From contig SVDU01000001.1 in NCBI GenBank assembly GCA_015057705.1, positions 372,001-436,000 on the forward strand: a stretch of DNA of 64,000 bases, given 5' to 3'. The position numbers and the translations under genes are program-made. Below the pieces are notes generated by a model, which was not told where the DNA came from, made no database searches, and saw only the letters and a program-made list of their open reading frames with translations. Shown here piece after piece: positions 18,300-26,834 of the stretch. The stretch's first letter is position 1, and the number at the start of each line of letters is the position of its first letter. The stretch is from Paenibacillaceae bacterium. Its GTDB lineage: Bacteria; Bacillota; Clostridia; Lachnospirales; Lachnospiraceae.

Positions 18300-19448
18300 T
18301 TGGGGATAGGAAGAAGTTGGACTGCGGAGGAAGAATCCTACTTGGAAGATAAGTGGGGAACTATATCCATAAAGGGCATCGCAAAGAGTTTGAACCGGTC
18401 AGAGAATGCCGTTATTGTGAGAAGCCAGAGAATGGGATTGGGATCATTTTTATCATCAGGAGATTATATTACATGGAACCAACTGCAGATTGCTCTTGGA
18501 ATGGGACTATCTGGAAGTGGATACAAAATGATTTCCTGGGTACAGAACAGAGATTTCCCCTTACACACAAAGCGGATCAGGAACAATTCCTTCAAGGTTG
18601 TCTTTTTGGATGAGTTTTGGATCTGGGCTGAGAAAAATAAGGCGTTCTTAGATTTTTCCCGGTTTGAACCCTATGCTCTCGGAGAAGAGCCTGCTTGGGT
18701 ACAAGAAAAACGCCGGCAAGATTATTCAGATCGGCTTCAAATCAAAAACGCTCCATGGACATCACATGAAGACGAAAAGCTGATCCGGCTTGTTAGAAAG
18801 CAGCGGTATGGATTTCGGGAACTATCCCAGATGATGAAGAGAACCGAAGGAGCAATACAACGCCGTCTTACAGATTTGGGAATTAAGGACCGTCCGGTAA
18901 AAGCTGACAATCATACCAACTGGACTAATGAAGAGTTTTCTTTACTGGGGCAGATGATTATTGCAGGGAAAAAGTATGAACAGATGGCTGAAGTTATTGG
19001 CAAGTCGGTAAAAGCTATTCGTGGGAGGGTTTATCAGATGTATATTACCGAAAATTTGGACAAGATACGGGAAATGATCGGATCTGGCCCATGGGGATCT
19101 GGCAGACCGGAACGAAAGATTAAACAATATCTTCTCATGAACCTGGAAGAGAAAGCACAGACCAAGGAACTTATGACCAGACTGGCAGCTATCATTCGGA
19201 ATCAGTATAAGCAAAACTTTGATGATTGCGATTATTGGCAGAAAGACCTATGTCAGCACTGGGAGGGCTTCTGCATGGCGAGTGAAACGGATTGTGACAG
19301 CTGCGTGAATTTCCAACGGATTAGGCTCCAGTATTGTAAACGCTGCGGAAAAGAGTTTTTGGAGCGGAAGGAAAATCTGTATTGTAAAGACTGTAGGGCT
19401 GCCAGAAAGAAACAGTATCTCAAGAAATTGGCAGTACTTGATAGATAA
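18300..19448 (+). CDS. Myb/SANT-like HTH protein with C-terminal zinc finger
   Basis: 382 residues from TTG 18300, chosen because GGAGGTG lies 9 bases upstream; the frame opens earlier but that would overlap the previous gene by 61 bases. It contains at least three tryptophan-anchored helical repeats (SWTAEEESYLEDKW, PWTSHEDEKLIRL, NWTNEEFSLLGQM), a Myb/SANT pattern. It ends in CKRCGKEFLERKENLYCKDC, a zinc ribbon. Probably a DNA-binding regulator. Confidence 0.7.
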   Translation: MGIGRSWTAEEESYLEDKWGTISIKGIAKSLNRSENAVIVRSQRMGLGSFLSSGDYITWNQLQIALGMGLSGSGYKMISWVQNRDFPLHTKRIRNNSFKVVFLDEFWIWAEKNKAFLDFSRFEPYALGEEPAWVQEKRRQDYSDRLQIKNAPWTSHEDEKLIRLVRKQRYGFRELSQMMKRTEGAIQRRLTDLGIKDRPVKADNHTNWTNEEFSLLGQMIIAGKKYEQMAEVIGKSVKAIRGRVYQMYITENLDKIREMIGSGPWGSGRPERKIKQYLLMNLEEKAQTKELMTRLAAIIRNQYKQNFDDCDYWQKDLCQHWEGFCMASETDCDSCVNFQRIRLQYCKRCGKEFLERKENLYCKDCRAARKKQYLKKLAVLDR

Positions 19449-19802
19449 AATCCCCTGAATAAGGGAGGTGCCGGTAAGATCGGGGGAATCCTACCGGCGG
19501 AAGTATGAAAAAAAGTATTTATATTAAAAGGTTGTTTGCCTCTTTACAAGTATTAATATACCGGAGAATTGTGACGGGAGTTTGATGGTTCTGTGAAGAT
19601 TTTGTGAGAGAAAGTTGTACATTGAAAACTTTATATTGATAGTTAGTAAGTATGGTGGTATTCTACTATTGAAGGTTATTCATCTAAAGTGGGGGTTATG
19701 CAGTTAAACACCAGACATGCCTTGTATATTTGATACGTCTCGAAACTAATAACAGTCTAAACAAAGTTTAGGAACAAAGGTTGTATAGAATGGAGGGTAT
19801 TT
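19449..19802 (+). other. 354-base non-coding region with leader-like element
   Basis: No gene seen. It holds a hairpin (GGTAAGATCGGGGGAATCCTACC) soon after the upstream stop. It also holds the segment CTTTATATTGATAGTTAGTA (19629-19648), which recurs inverted at 20155-20174 beyond the next small gene. The sequence before it (TTGTACATTGAAAACT) resembles the boxA-type leader found ahead of clostridial rRNA genes. Confidence 0.5.
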
Positions 19803-20189
19803 ATGTCAGATTGGGCAGGAGCCAATTCTTATAAAGATAAGAATATTTTAGAAACTTGTGATTATTGTGGTTGTGTATTTCGAATGGAAAACCAATTGCA
19901 GGATGGTCACAACGAATATGAAGAATACTATTGTCCGGAGTGCCGAAAAGAGTATAGAATTAGGGCAAGTCTTTCCCCAAGAGTGACTTTGGTTACTAAA
20001 AGAATAGACGGAAAATCAGACCATTATAACAACAATAGATAAGCTCATTTCAAACCTTGAAATACTATTCCACACGTTTAGTTAAAAATTTGTAATTTTT
20101 ATACTTGTATTTCTAGCATAATCCGAAACAAAAAAATAATTTTGAAAAGAAAACTACTAACTATCAATATAAAGTTGGTAGTTTTTTTA
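19629..20189. repeat. Inverted-repeat gene module A (20-bp perfect repeats)
   Basis: CTTTATATTGATAGTTAGTA (19629-19648) is perfectly inverted at 20155-20174. The right copy is part of an intrinsic terminator (ACTAC...GTAGTTTTTTT, ending about 20189). The module contains only the 79-residue zinc-ribbon gene. The transcript's 5' leader could thus pair with its own 3' end. Confidence 0.7.
19803..20042 (+). CDS. Small zinc-ribbon protein
   Basis: 79 residues with CDYCGCVF and CPECRKEY, 20-odd residues apart, a zinc-ribbon arrangement. GGAGGG lies 8 bases before the ATG. It is the only gene of inverted-repeat module A. Small treble-clef proteins of this type are common phage cargo; the target is unknown. 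Confidence 0.65.
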   Translation: MSDWAGANSYKDKNILETCDYCGCVFRMENQLQDGHNEYEEYYCPECRKEYRIRASLSPRVTLVTKRIDGKSDHYNNNR

Positions 20190-20317
20190 TTGTCAAAAAG
20201 AGAGAAGTTAAAATGGCTATTTGAATTAGGATTTAAAAGAAAAATTGTTCCTTGATAATTGAATATTGCTAGTTGGGGTGGTAAAATAGATTATTAAATA
20301 GACAAAGAGGTGACTAT
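20043..20317 (+). other. Intergenic region with terminator and second leader-like element
   Basis: Contains the module A terminator (20153-20189) and the start of module B: TTGTTCCTTGATAATTGAAT followed by ATTGCTAGTTGG, again like an rRNA-type leader. The FRG gene follows. Confidence 0.5.
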
Positions 20318-21087
20318 ATGAAGGAATATTTTATAAATTCATGGAATGAGTTTATGAGTGCTGTTTTAGAAATTTCCTTTGAGAATAAGGGATTTTGTTG
20401 GTATAGAGGACATAGAGAGACAGGTTGGAAATTATTACCTTCTGTAAAAAGAGATCCTTTTAATCAAGGAGAAAATGAACAATATTTAGCTAATAATTTT
20501 TATATTGATGCAAGTCGTAGAATAAGAGATAAGCCTAATAATAAAGCTGGATGGATTTCTCTCATGCAACACTATGGATTACCAACTAGGCTTTTAGATT
20601 GGTCAGAATCACCATTAATAGCACTATTTTTTGCTCTAGAAAATCAGGAAGGTTATTCTGAAAAAGATGCGATTGTATGGTCTTTAAATCCTGAAAAGTT
20701 AAATATCAACATGGATAACGATAAATACCTATATCCAATGGATAGTTATACAGTTCAAAAATATATTGAGCCTGCTTTTTCAAAATGTACTGAACCCGAT
20801 AATGTTATAGCTTGCTTCCCGGTAGAAAATGATTTGAGAATGTATGTTCAACAATCAGCATTTACAATTCATTCATCGAATTTACCACTTGAGGAATTTA
20901 AGTGTTCAGTTGATTTTTTAAATAAAATTGTAATTTCGTCAAAAATAAAAAAAGAATTTAAATTACAACTTGAGATATGCGGATTCAAATTAAGTAACAT
21001 ATATCCAGATGTGGAGCATATCTCAAAAGAATTAAAAAATAATTTTTAAATACTAACCAACTATCAATATTCGGTAGTTGGTTTTTT
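20261..21087. repeat. Inverted-repeat gene module B (16-bp repeats, one mismatch)
   Basis: GAATATTGCTAGTTGG (20261-20276) is inverted at 21057-21072 with one mismatch. The right copy forms the 5' arm and loop of an intrinsic terminator (CCAACTA 21057-21063 with TAGTTGG 21075-21081, then six T). Layout and sequence match module A. The enclosed gene is the FRG protein. Confidence 0.7.
20318..21049 (+). CDS. FRG domain protein (candidate anti-phage cargo)
   Basis: 243 residues. The FRG domain is clear: WYRGHRETGWKLLPS at about 28-42 and LMQHYGLPTRLLDWSESPLIALFFAL at about 86-111. FRG proteins occur in abortive-infection and other defence settings, but their enzyme activity is not established to my knowledge. 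The gene is AT-rich relative to its neighbours and has its own leader and terminator, so it is an autonomous cargo cassette within the early operon. AAAGAGGTG precedes the ATG. Confidence 0.85.
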   Translation: MKEYFINSWNEFMSAVLEISFENKGFCWYRGHRETGWKLLPSVKRDPFNQGENEQYLANNFYIDASRRIRDKPNNKAGWISLMQHYGLPTRLLDWSESPLIALFFALENQEGYSEKDAIVWSLNPEKLNINMDNDKYLYPMDSYTVQKYIEPAFSKCTEPDNVIACFPVENDLRMYVQQSAFTIHSSNLPLEEFKCSVDFLNKIVISSKIKKEFKLQLEICGFKLSNIYPDVEHISKELKNNF

Positions 21088-21109
21088 ATTACCCAAAAGG
21101 AGGAATATA

Positions 21110-21325
21110 TTGAGAAAATCATCAAAAGACTGCAGAGCAGATAGAGCTAGCGTGAACAGTCGTATACAGGCCGAGGCGGATGAAGCTATAAAGGCGCCGC
21201 CGGTAATGAGCTTCAGCGCAACAAATCCACCCTACGCATATACAAGCTCATGCCCGGATCCAAAGCGCAGGACTGGCCCAGCTTTTGCGGAATTACGGAG
21301 GAAGAAGGTGCAGCATGAGGCTTGA
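21110..21325 (+). CDS. Hypothetical small phage protein (TTG start)
   Basis: 71 residues from TTG 21110, preceded by AAAGGAGGAA 6 bases upstream. It is basic at both ends, Ser/Ala/Pro-rich in the middle, with no domain seen. It overlaps the next gene's start by 11 bases, which supports translation. Confidence 0.5.
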   Translation: MRKSSKDCRADRASVNSRIQAEADEAIKAPPVMSFSATNPPYAYTSSCPDPKRRTGPAFAELRRKKVQHEA

Positions 21326-21509
21326 AGAAAAACAGATAGTCACTGTCCAGATTTATCCAGGTAGGAAGTTTGGGACCATGATCGGCAGCAATGACGGTCT
21401 GATCGGGATACAGCTTAACAATGGTGATTACATAGACGTACCCCAGGAGAGGGTGAGGATTGTGTCGGTAGAGGTGGAAAATGAAAAAGACGAAAATAGA
21501 ATACAGTAA
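21315..21509 (+). CDS. Small beta-rich (SH3/KOW-like) phage protein
   Basis: 64 residues from ATG 21315 (GGAGGAAGAAGG upstream). The pattern QIVTVQIYPGRKFGTMIGSN...GIQLNNGDYIDVPQERVRIV suggests a small SH3-like beta barrel. It overlaps both neighbours. Function unknown. Confidence 0.55.
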   Translation: MRLEEKQIVTVQIYPGRKFGTMIGSNDGLIGIQLNNGDYIDVPQERVRIVSVEVENEKDENRIQ

Positions 21510-21669
21510 CAAGAAATGTCAATGTTGTGGAAAGTTATATCCTCCCAAGACAGATCAGAAAAGATGTACTTGTAAGCAAGCTGGGTGGTTACTTGATTGG
21601 GGAACATGGCATGAGCCGAAAATATTAGGCGTGAATCCAACAAATATACAACCGCCTGAAAAAAGTTGA
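21481..21669 (+). CDS. Small zinc-binding protein
   Basis: 62 residues with CQCCGKLYPPKTDQKRCTC, two CXC/CXXC groups that fit a small zinc ribbon. GAGGTGG lies 4 bases before the ATG. It overlaps the previous gene by 29 bases. Confidence 0.55.
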   Translation: MKKTKIEYSNKKCQCCGKLYPPKTDQKRCTCKQAGWLLDWGTWHEPKILGVNPTNIQPPEKS

Positions 21670-21686
21670 TGGAGGAAATTTATTAT

Positions 21687-22673
21687 ATGAATCGGTCAAA
21701 AGTTGAATGGTGTGATCATGAATGGAACCCAATAACCGGATGCTCTGACAAGTGCATCAAATGTACTTATACCAAGTTCATACGTGGCTTTGGTGGTGCT
21801 GATAGCAGATTTAATCTTTCAAAAACTCATATGTATAAGCAGGAAGGTGAGCTTTGCGTTTTAGAATCTGAATTCACCTCAGAAACAGGGTATAAAAGCG
21901 ATTATCCATTTGGTATGTTGCCAACGTACCATCGATATAGATTAGGGCGTTTGGGTACCCTTAGTACCGGAAAGAATGTGCTTTGCGGTTCCATTGGTGA
22001 AATGTTTGGATATGAATCTTGGTGCTATAAAGAGATATTCGATGCTTGTAGATTGTATTCTCAAAACAACTATCTCTTCCTTTCATCAGAAATTGGATAT
22101 AGTAAGCTGCTGCATACTTTGCCTGCGGAAGATAATATGTGGTACGGAAGTGTGATTTATAAAAAAGAAGACCCGGTATTTGCAAAAGAGGGATACCATT
22201 GCTTTCTTTACATTAACCCGAAAGAAGAGCTGGCTATGAATTTATTAGAATTAGATGTTCGGGTGGAATGGGTGGTTGTAGGTACCGGTGGCTGCAGGTA
22301 TGGAAATAAAAAACAGATGCCTGAAAAGGAATGGATTGACAATATTATTAAATATACAGAAAGATTGAGCATCCCAATATTTATAGAATCTGCTATATGT
22401 CTGAAGTATCAGCTTCCACCTAGAAGAGAGTACCCGGATCAGTTGATGTGGAGTTCTGGCCGTCGGTATTTTGGGGAACTCAAGGAGAAAATGGTCGGTG
22501 TATGTGGAAAATGCAAACGAGAAGAATTAAAGCAGAATATGGTAGCTATATGTGGTCGAGTTCAGAGAGGGAAACAGCCACAACAAATGGGATATCTTTG
22601 TAAGGAATGCTTGGAGAAGGTATGTGAGAAATACGATTTCAAAAATATTATAGGAGGTACCGCTAATGAGTAA
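21687..22673 (+). CDS. DUF5131 (phage Gp37/Gp68-type) protein
   Basis: 328 residues from ATG 21687 (GGAGGAAA upstream). The opening KVEWCDHEWNPITGCSDKCIKCTY matches the phage Gp37/Gp68 family, whose cysteines resemble a radical-SAM or metal cluster motif (CxxxCxxC). Aromatic and cysteine-rich C-terminal repeats (CGKCKR, CKECLEK) add a second metal site. The family is widespread in phages; its reaction is not established. Confidence 0.8.
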   Translation: MNRSKVEWCDHEWNPITGCSDKCIKCTYTKFIRGFGGADSRFNLSKTHMYKQEGELCVLESEFTSETGYKSDYPFGMLPTYHRYRLGRLGTLSTGKNVLCGSIGEMFGYESWCYKEIFDACRLYSQNNYLFLSSEIGYSKLLHTLPAEDNMWYGSVIYKKEDPVFAKEGYHCFLYINPKEELAMNLLELDVRVEWVVVGTGGCRYGNKKQMPEKEWIDNIIKYTERLSIPIFIESAICLKYQLPPRREYPDQLMWSSGRRYFGELKEKMVGVCGKCKREELKQNMVAICGRVQRGKQPQQMGYLCKECLEKVCEKYDFKNIIGGTANE

Positions 22674-22962
22674 AAGAAGCTGCAGGAGAACCGAAGATGC
22701 AAAAATGATTCATGAGAAGGCGGTCAGGATGCGAAAAATGACTGATGAGCAACTTGTTCATTATGTGGAGGATCGCATCGCAAAAGCGGAGAGCGAAGGA
22801 TATAACCGAATAAAAAAAGATGCCAGTGGTGATCTGGATAATTCTACAGTGAAATATTTTTTAGATGGATTTAGACAGGTTCCTGGAGTAGGGAAAATTA
22901 CATATAAGCGCCTGGTTGAGTATGCAAAAGAAAATGGGTATATTCCTGAAGAACGATGTTGA
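22666..22962 (+). CDS. Hypothetical phage protein with HhH-like segment
   Basis: 98 residues. The C-terminal VPGVGKITYKRLVEYAKENGYI is a helix-hairpin-helix-like DNA-binding segment. AGGAGGTACC lies ahead of ATG 22666, with an 8-base overlap with the preceding gene. Role unknown. Confidence 0.6.
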   Translation: MSKRSCRRTEDAKMIHEKAVRMRKMTDEQLVHYVEDRIAKAESEGYNRIKKDASGDLDNSTVKYFLDGFRQVPGVGKITYKRLVEYAKENGYIPEERC

Positions 22963-23061
22963 AAGTTAATCTATAAATTAAAAGAGGGTGCTTTCGCTCC
23001 CCTCCCTAACCAATATTATTGTAGCAGAGATGCATTTTAATAGCAAGGAGGAGTGTAAAGC

Positions 23062-23625
23062 ATGGATCAAAAGATTTTTATGATTAACGAGTTGGAGTTT
23101 GAACGAATGATGAAAGAGGCAGCAAAAATTGGGGCCACTACCGCGATAGAGAAATTAGGAGAAGAAAAGGCAAGGTATAAAAGAGAACTTGGAAAGAAGA
23201 AATTGCATAATACTGAGTTGTTAATGAGAAATTATCGGGTATTAAAGGTTCATACCGATAATTCCGTTTTTGATGCTGCTCATCTAAATGAATCCGCAGC
23301 GGATATCCTAATTAATATGATGTCTCTAAAAGATGATGGAATGGTAGTTGAAAGTATTAAACGATCAGCAGAACGGACTGCTATTATGATGGCGCATATA
23401 GATGCAATGTTGGACTTATTTAAGCGATTGTGCGAGAGGTCCTGCAACGAACTACAAATGCGAAAATATGATGTATTATATCAACTTTATATTGCAGGAA
23501 CTAACATGACCGTTAAACAGTTAGCGGAGCATTACAATATATCCAAAGAAAGTGTTTATGCGGATAAAAACTCTGCGATAAAGCAATTATCGGCTCTTCT
23601 GTTTGGAATTGATGCATTGAAATGA
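23062..23625 (+). CDS. Sigma-70 region 4-like phage regulator (possible late activator)
   Basis: 187 residues. The last 65 residues (LYIAGTNMTVKQLAEHYNISKESVYADKNSAIKQL) form a sigma region 4/ArpU-type HTH; the rest is helical. Its position, last regulator before the packaging genes, is that of late-gene activators (ArpU/RinA-like). AAGGAGGAG lies 9 bases before the ATG. It may act at the TTGACA promoters at 24.49 and 31.90 kb; that is inference. Confidence 0.65.
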   Translation: MDQKIFMINELEFERMMKEAAKIGATTAIEKLGEEKARYKRELGKKKLHNTELLMRNYRVLKVHTDNSVFDAAHLNESAADILINMMSLKDDGMVVESIKRSAERTAIMMAHIDAMLDLFKRLCERSCNELQMRKYDVLYQLYIAGTNMTVKQLAEHYNISKESVYADKNSAIKQLSALLFGIDALK

Positions 23626-23632
23626 GGTTGTT

Positions 23633-24259
23633 ATGTATGAAGTTGCAAGATTATTAGATTTTGTACCAGGACCAGAAGGTACCGAGCTGAAATTATTAGT
23701 ACCAAGGGTTAACCTAATGGAACCTATAATCACTAAGGAGATTACTGAATGTGGGATCTGGCTTGATGATGGTCGACAAATAAGTGCAGCACAACGGAAA
23801 AAAATATATGCAATGTTCAATGATATTTCTGAATGGACCGGATACAGTCCAAAGGAAACTCATGAGGTAATGAAGTATGAATACATAAAGTGTATTGGCT
23901 GTACTGAGTTTTCGCTAAGTGACTGCAGTATGGATTTTGCACGTGATTTTATTAGCTTTCTTCTGGATTATGCATTAGCTCATGGTATGTGGTTATCAGA
24001 TCATGGAATAGATCGAACTGATGATATAGATAGGTATTTGTATTCCTGCCTGAAGCACAAGCGCTGCTGCGTATGTGGTAGGGCAGGAGAAACCCACCAT
24101 GAGGACGCTATAGGCATGGGAAATAATCGAAAGAAAGTTGATGATTCGAAACACAAAAAAATATGTTTATGTAGAAAAGAGCATACTGAAGCACATACGA
24201 TTGGTATGGCTACCTTTTCAAAAAAATACAAGGTATATGGAATCCTGTTTAATGAGTAA
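23633..24259 (+). CDS. Putative HNH nuclease (HNHc_6 type)
   Basis: 208 residues. The C-terminal 80 residues contain CCVCGRAGETHHEDAIGMG and ICLCRKEHTEAHTIG, a His-Cys metal-binding ββα nuclease like the phage HNHc_6 family. The N-terminal part is a beta-rich phage domain. GAGG lies 6 bases before the ATG, seven bases after the regulator gene. Confidence 0.8.
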   Translation: MYEVARLLDFVPGPEGTELKLLVPRVNLMEPIITKEITECGIWLDDGRQISAAQRKKIYAMFNDISEWTGYSPKETHEVMKYEYIKCIGCTEFSLSDCSMDFARDFISFLLDYALAHGMWLSDHGIDRTDDIDRYLYSCLKHKRCCVCGRAGETHHEDAIGMGNNRKKVDDSKHKKICLCRKEHTEAHTIGMATFSKKYKVYGILFNE

Positions 24260-24547
24260 AAATGGTTGCTAATGCTATCTTATGTCCATTGAGTTAAATT
24301 TGATAGATCGTATGTTTATACAAGTAAATCCGTTATGGAATTAGGTTTAGCAATAGGGAAAAATGACGAATGTTATCGTTTTCGGTCATAAACTAAGGGT
24401 AAAATTTTTTGTTAACACCGTTTATCCGATATAGCATGTAAGAATGTACATTTACATTCAACAAAATATAGTTATTGATCTAAACATACATTGACATTGC
24501 AAGATTAGTAATGTTAAAATGTAGAAAAATATAGGGGGGATGAAGAA
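24260..24547 (+). other. AT-rich intergenic region at the left edge of the defence island
   Basis: No gene seen. GC content drops sharply here. The region contains a promoter (next entry) and the motif TGTACATTTACATTC, which resembles in inverse GTAAATGTA near the island's right edge. Confidence 0.5.
24491..24520 (+). promoter_or_regulatory. Promoter for the PARIS-like operon
   Basis: TTGACA (24491-24496), 18 bases, TAAAAT (24515-24520). The extended pattern CATTGACA...ATGTTAAAATGTA is closely matched at 31897-31932, on the far side of the island. Confidence 0.7.
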
Positions 24548-25954
24548 ATGATTAAGTATTTTACGGTATATGGTCTATTTGGAAAGTTTAAAAATGAAAT
24601 AGTTTTTAATGAAAAAGAAAAAATCACTTTATTAATTGGACCAAATGGATGTGGAAAAACTACTACATTAAAAATACTAAAATGTGTTTTTATGGATACT
24701 CTAAAAGAATTATGGAGATTTGACTTTGAGAAAATTGAAATAGGGATTGAAAATTCAATCATCAGGATTGAGACAGATAAGGAGTATCCCTATTTACAAA
24801 AAAAAATGAATAGAAACAACAAGACCTTCTCGATTCATGGCGTATTTAAAATTTTTTTGAATGATAAACCTATGGAATATGTATATTCTAGAAATACAGA
24901 TAAGTATTTAGAAAGAAATTATATAAAAAATCATTACTATGAAGATGAGATTAGTGAAATTACGAAATTTAATCCATATATTGAAAGGAGTATAATAAAG
25001 GAAGAATATAATGATACTTCTGCAGCAATTGAGTTGAATTTTCCTGAAGAAATAAAAGTACTATTAGAAAAAGTTAAAATCGATTTTGTTTCAACTAATA
25101 GATTACTAAAGATGGATATAGACGAAAATATTCCTTTACGTGAATTGAGAAATCGTTTTCGCTATGAAAATATGGTTGAAGTATATTCAAATGAATTAGT
25201 TAAAATGATTAAAGATACATTATCTGAATATGCTAATATATCACAAAAATTAGATGAAGCTTTTCCGGGAAAAATATTTGAAGCTTTAAAAAATAATATA
25301 TATTATGATGAAGATAAAGAATTAGTAGAAAAAAAAATTGAGGAAATTAATACTCTAAGAGAAAAACATATTAAAACGGGTATACTTGAGAGCAATGAAA
25401 CTACAAAATACATTACAGATAGTATTGATACTGTTGATTCTAAAACATTGCCTATATTAAAGGTTTATTATAAAGATACAGAAGAAAAATTAAAATCTCT
25501 CAATGATTTGTCTGACCGTATTTTATTGTTTATTGATTTGGTAAATAGAAAATTAATGTATGGTAAGCAGCTTATTATAACAAAAGAAAAAGGAATTCAA
25601 ATAACAGATGAAAAAGGAATACAAATAACAGAAGAAAAAGGAATACAAATAACAAAAGAAAAAGGAATTCAAATAACAGATAGAAAGAAGATAATAGAAC
25701 TTTCCCAATTATCCTCTGGAGAGCAACAAGAGATAGTTTTACTGTATCGGCTTATATTTTCGTCAAATGAAAATCAGTTAATCTTAATTGACGAACCTGA
25801 AATTTCATTGCATGTAGCATGGCAGAGACAATTTGTTGATGACTTAAAGAAGATTATTGAATTAAATAAAATGAATATATTAATTGCTACACACTCACCT
25901 CAGATATTAAATGATTATTGGAATCTAACAGTAAAATTGGGTGAGGTAGAATAG
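24548..25954 (+). CDS. AAA/ABC-type ATPase, AriA-like (PARIS defence)
   Basis: 468 residues. Walker A GPNGCGKTT (31-39), a long helical insert (about 100-340), ABC signature LSSGEQQ (388-394), Walker B LILIDEPE (411-418) and the switch THSPQ. With the DUF4435 partner 1 bp downstream this matches PARIS, where AriA senses phage anti-restriction proteins and releases the AriB effector. Just before the signature, residues 347-378 are four copies of an eight-residue unit (EKGIQITD) encoded by 24-bp tandem repeats. Such a repeat is unusual beside an ATPase core. GGGGGGATGAAG ribosome site. PARIS is an architecture-based call; a related OLD-like ATPase pair is possible. Confidence 0.82.
   Translation: MIKYFTVYGLFGKFKNEIVFNEKEKITLLIGPNGCGKTTTLKILKCVFMDTLKELWRFDFEKIEIGIENSIIRIETDKEYPYLQKKMNRNNKTFSIHGVFKIFLNDKPMEYVYSRNTDKYLERNYIKNHYYEDEISEITKFNPYIERSIIKEEYNDTSAAIELNFPEEIKVLLEKVKIDFVSTNRLLKMDIDENIPLRELRNRFRYENMVEVYSNELVKMIKDTLSEYANISQKLDEAFPGKIFEALKNNIYYDEDKELVEKKIEEINTLREKHIKTGILESNETTKYITDSIDTVDSKTLPILKVYYKDTEEKLKSLNDLSDRILLFIDLVNRKLMYGKQLIITKEKGIQITDEKGIQITEEKGIQITKEKGIQITDRKKIIELSQLSSGEQQEIVLLYRLIFSSNENQLILIDEPEISLHVAWQRQFVDDLKKIIELNKMNILIATHSPQILNDYWNLTVKLGEVE
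25586..25681 (+). repeat. Four 24-bp tandem repeats inside the ATPase gene
   Basis: Unit GAAAAAGGAATTCAAATAAC plus four bases, at 25586, 25610, 25634 and 25658, with only 1-3 differences between copies. It keeps the reading frame. Copy number may vary between strains. Confidence 0.9.
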
Positions 25955-25955
25955 C

Positions 25956-26834
25956 ATGTTTGAACAAGAGATGAAACAGAGTCCTGTAGAATTAGCAGAT
26001 GAAATCGGAATGATGTTATGTGGATTAGAAGATAAATTTATTCTTGTAGAAGGAGATTCTGATAAACGATTTTGGAATACATTACAAATTAGTAATAAAA
26101 AAAAGTATCGAATATACCTTGGTGCTAAAATAGATTCTAATAGTAACAAAGATTACGTAATTAATGTGCTAAAGTTATTATATGAAAGAAATATAGAAGC
26201 TAACATTATCGGAATTGTAGATGCGGATTATGATTTTTTAGATGATATAAATGTCTCACTTAAAAGCTTATATTATTATAAATATAAAGACTTAGAGTTG
26301 ACTCTGTTAAAGAGTCCTTCTTTGGATATAGTAAATGAATTGGTCTCATCAAATAAAAAAAGGAAGCCAACTTATGAATTATTAGAATTAATTCTTACAA
26401 AAACATATCCTCTAGGAATTCTAAGACTTGTTAATGAGAAGTATAATTATAACTTTGATTTTAAAGATATTAAATTTAAAAAGCTGTATGAAAAAACAGA
26501 GGAAGATTTTTTGAAATATTTTTGTGATTATACTAAACTACCTTTTGATGAGAGAAGTATCTTAATTGAAAGATATAAATATATTAAAAATAAAAATTAC
26601 AGAAAGGAATATATTTGTAACGGCCATGATGCATTAGAAATATTTAGTTTATTATTGAAACAAGAGATAGCTAATGAAAGTCATTGTGAGCATAATGGAG
26701 GTATACTATGTGAAATGTTAATGTCATCATACCATCATATCCAATCATTAGAAAGTCATATCGATATAGAGTCATTCGATAATATAGTTATTTCATCAAT
26801 AAAAACTAAAGAATTGAATATATTAATGACTTAA
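25956..26834 (+). CDS. DUF4435 protein, AriB-like TOPRIM effector (PARIS defence)
   Basis: 292 residues. The DUF4435 core is visible: FILVEGDSDKRFW (about 28-40, Glu of a TOPRIM-like site), GIVDADYDFLDD (about 87-98, DxD acidic pair) and DLELTLLKS. In PARIS the AriB dimer is a nuclease that cleaves host tRNA after release from AriA. It starts two bases after the ATPase stop, so the genes form an operon. No separate promoter. Confidence 0.82.
   Translation: MFEQEMKQSPVELADEIGMMLCGLEDKFILVEGDSDKRFWNTLQISNKKKYRIYLGAKIDSNSNKDYVINVLKLLYERNIEANIIGIVDADYDFLDDINVSLKSLYYYKYKDLELTLLKSPSLDIVNELVSSNKKRKPTYELLELILTKTYPLGILRLVNEKYNYNFDFKDIKFKKLYEKTEEDFLKYFCDYTKLPFDERSILIERYKYIKNKNYRKEYICNGHDALEIFSLLLKQEIANESHCEHNGGILCEMLMSSYHHIQSLESHIDIESFDNIVISSIKTKELNILMT

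Noticed and set aside
19629-21087. CRISPR-like or integron attC repeats
   Set aside because: Repeats are few, inverted, flank whole genes and form terminators; no spacers, no cas genes and no integron integrase.
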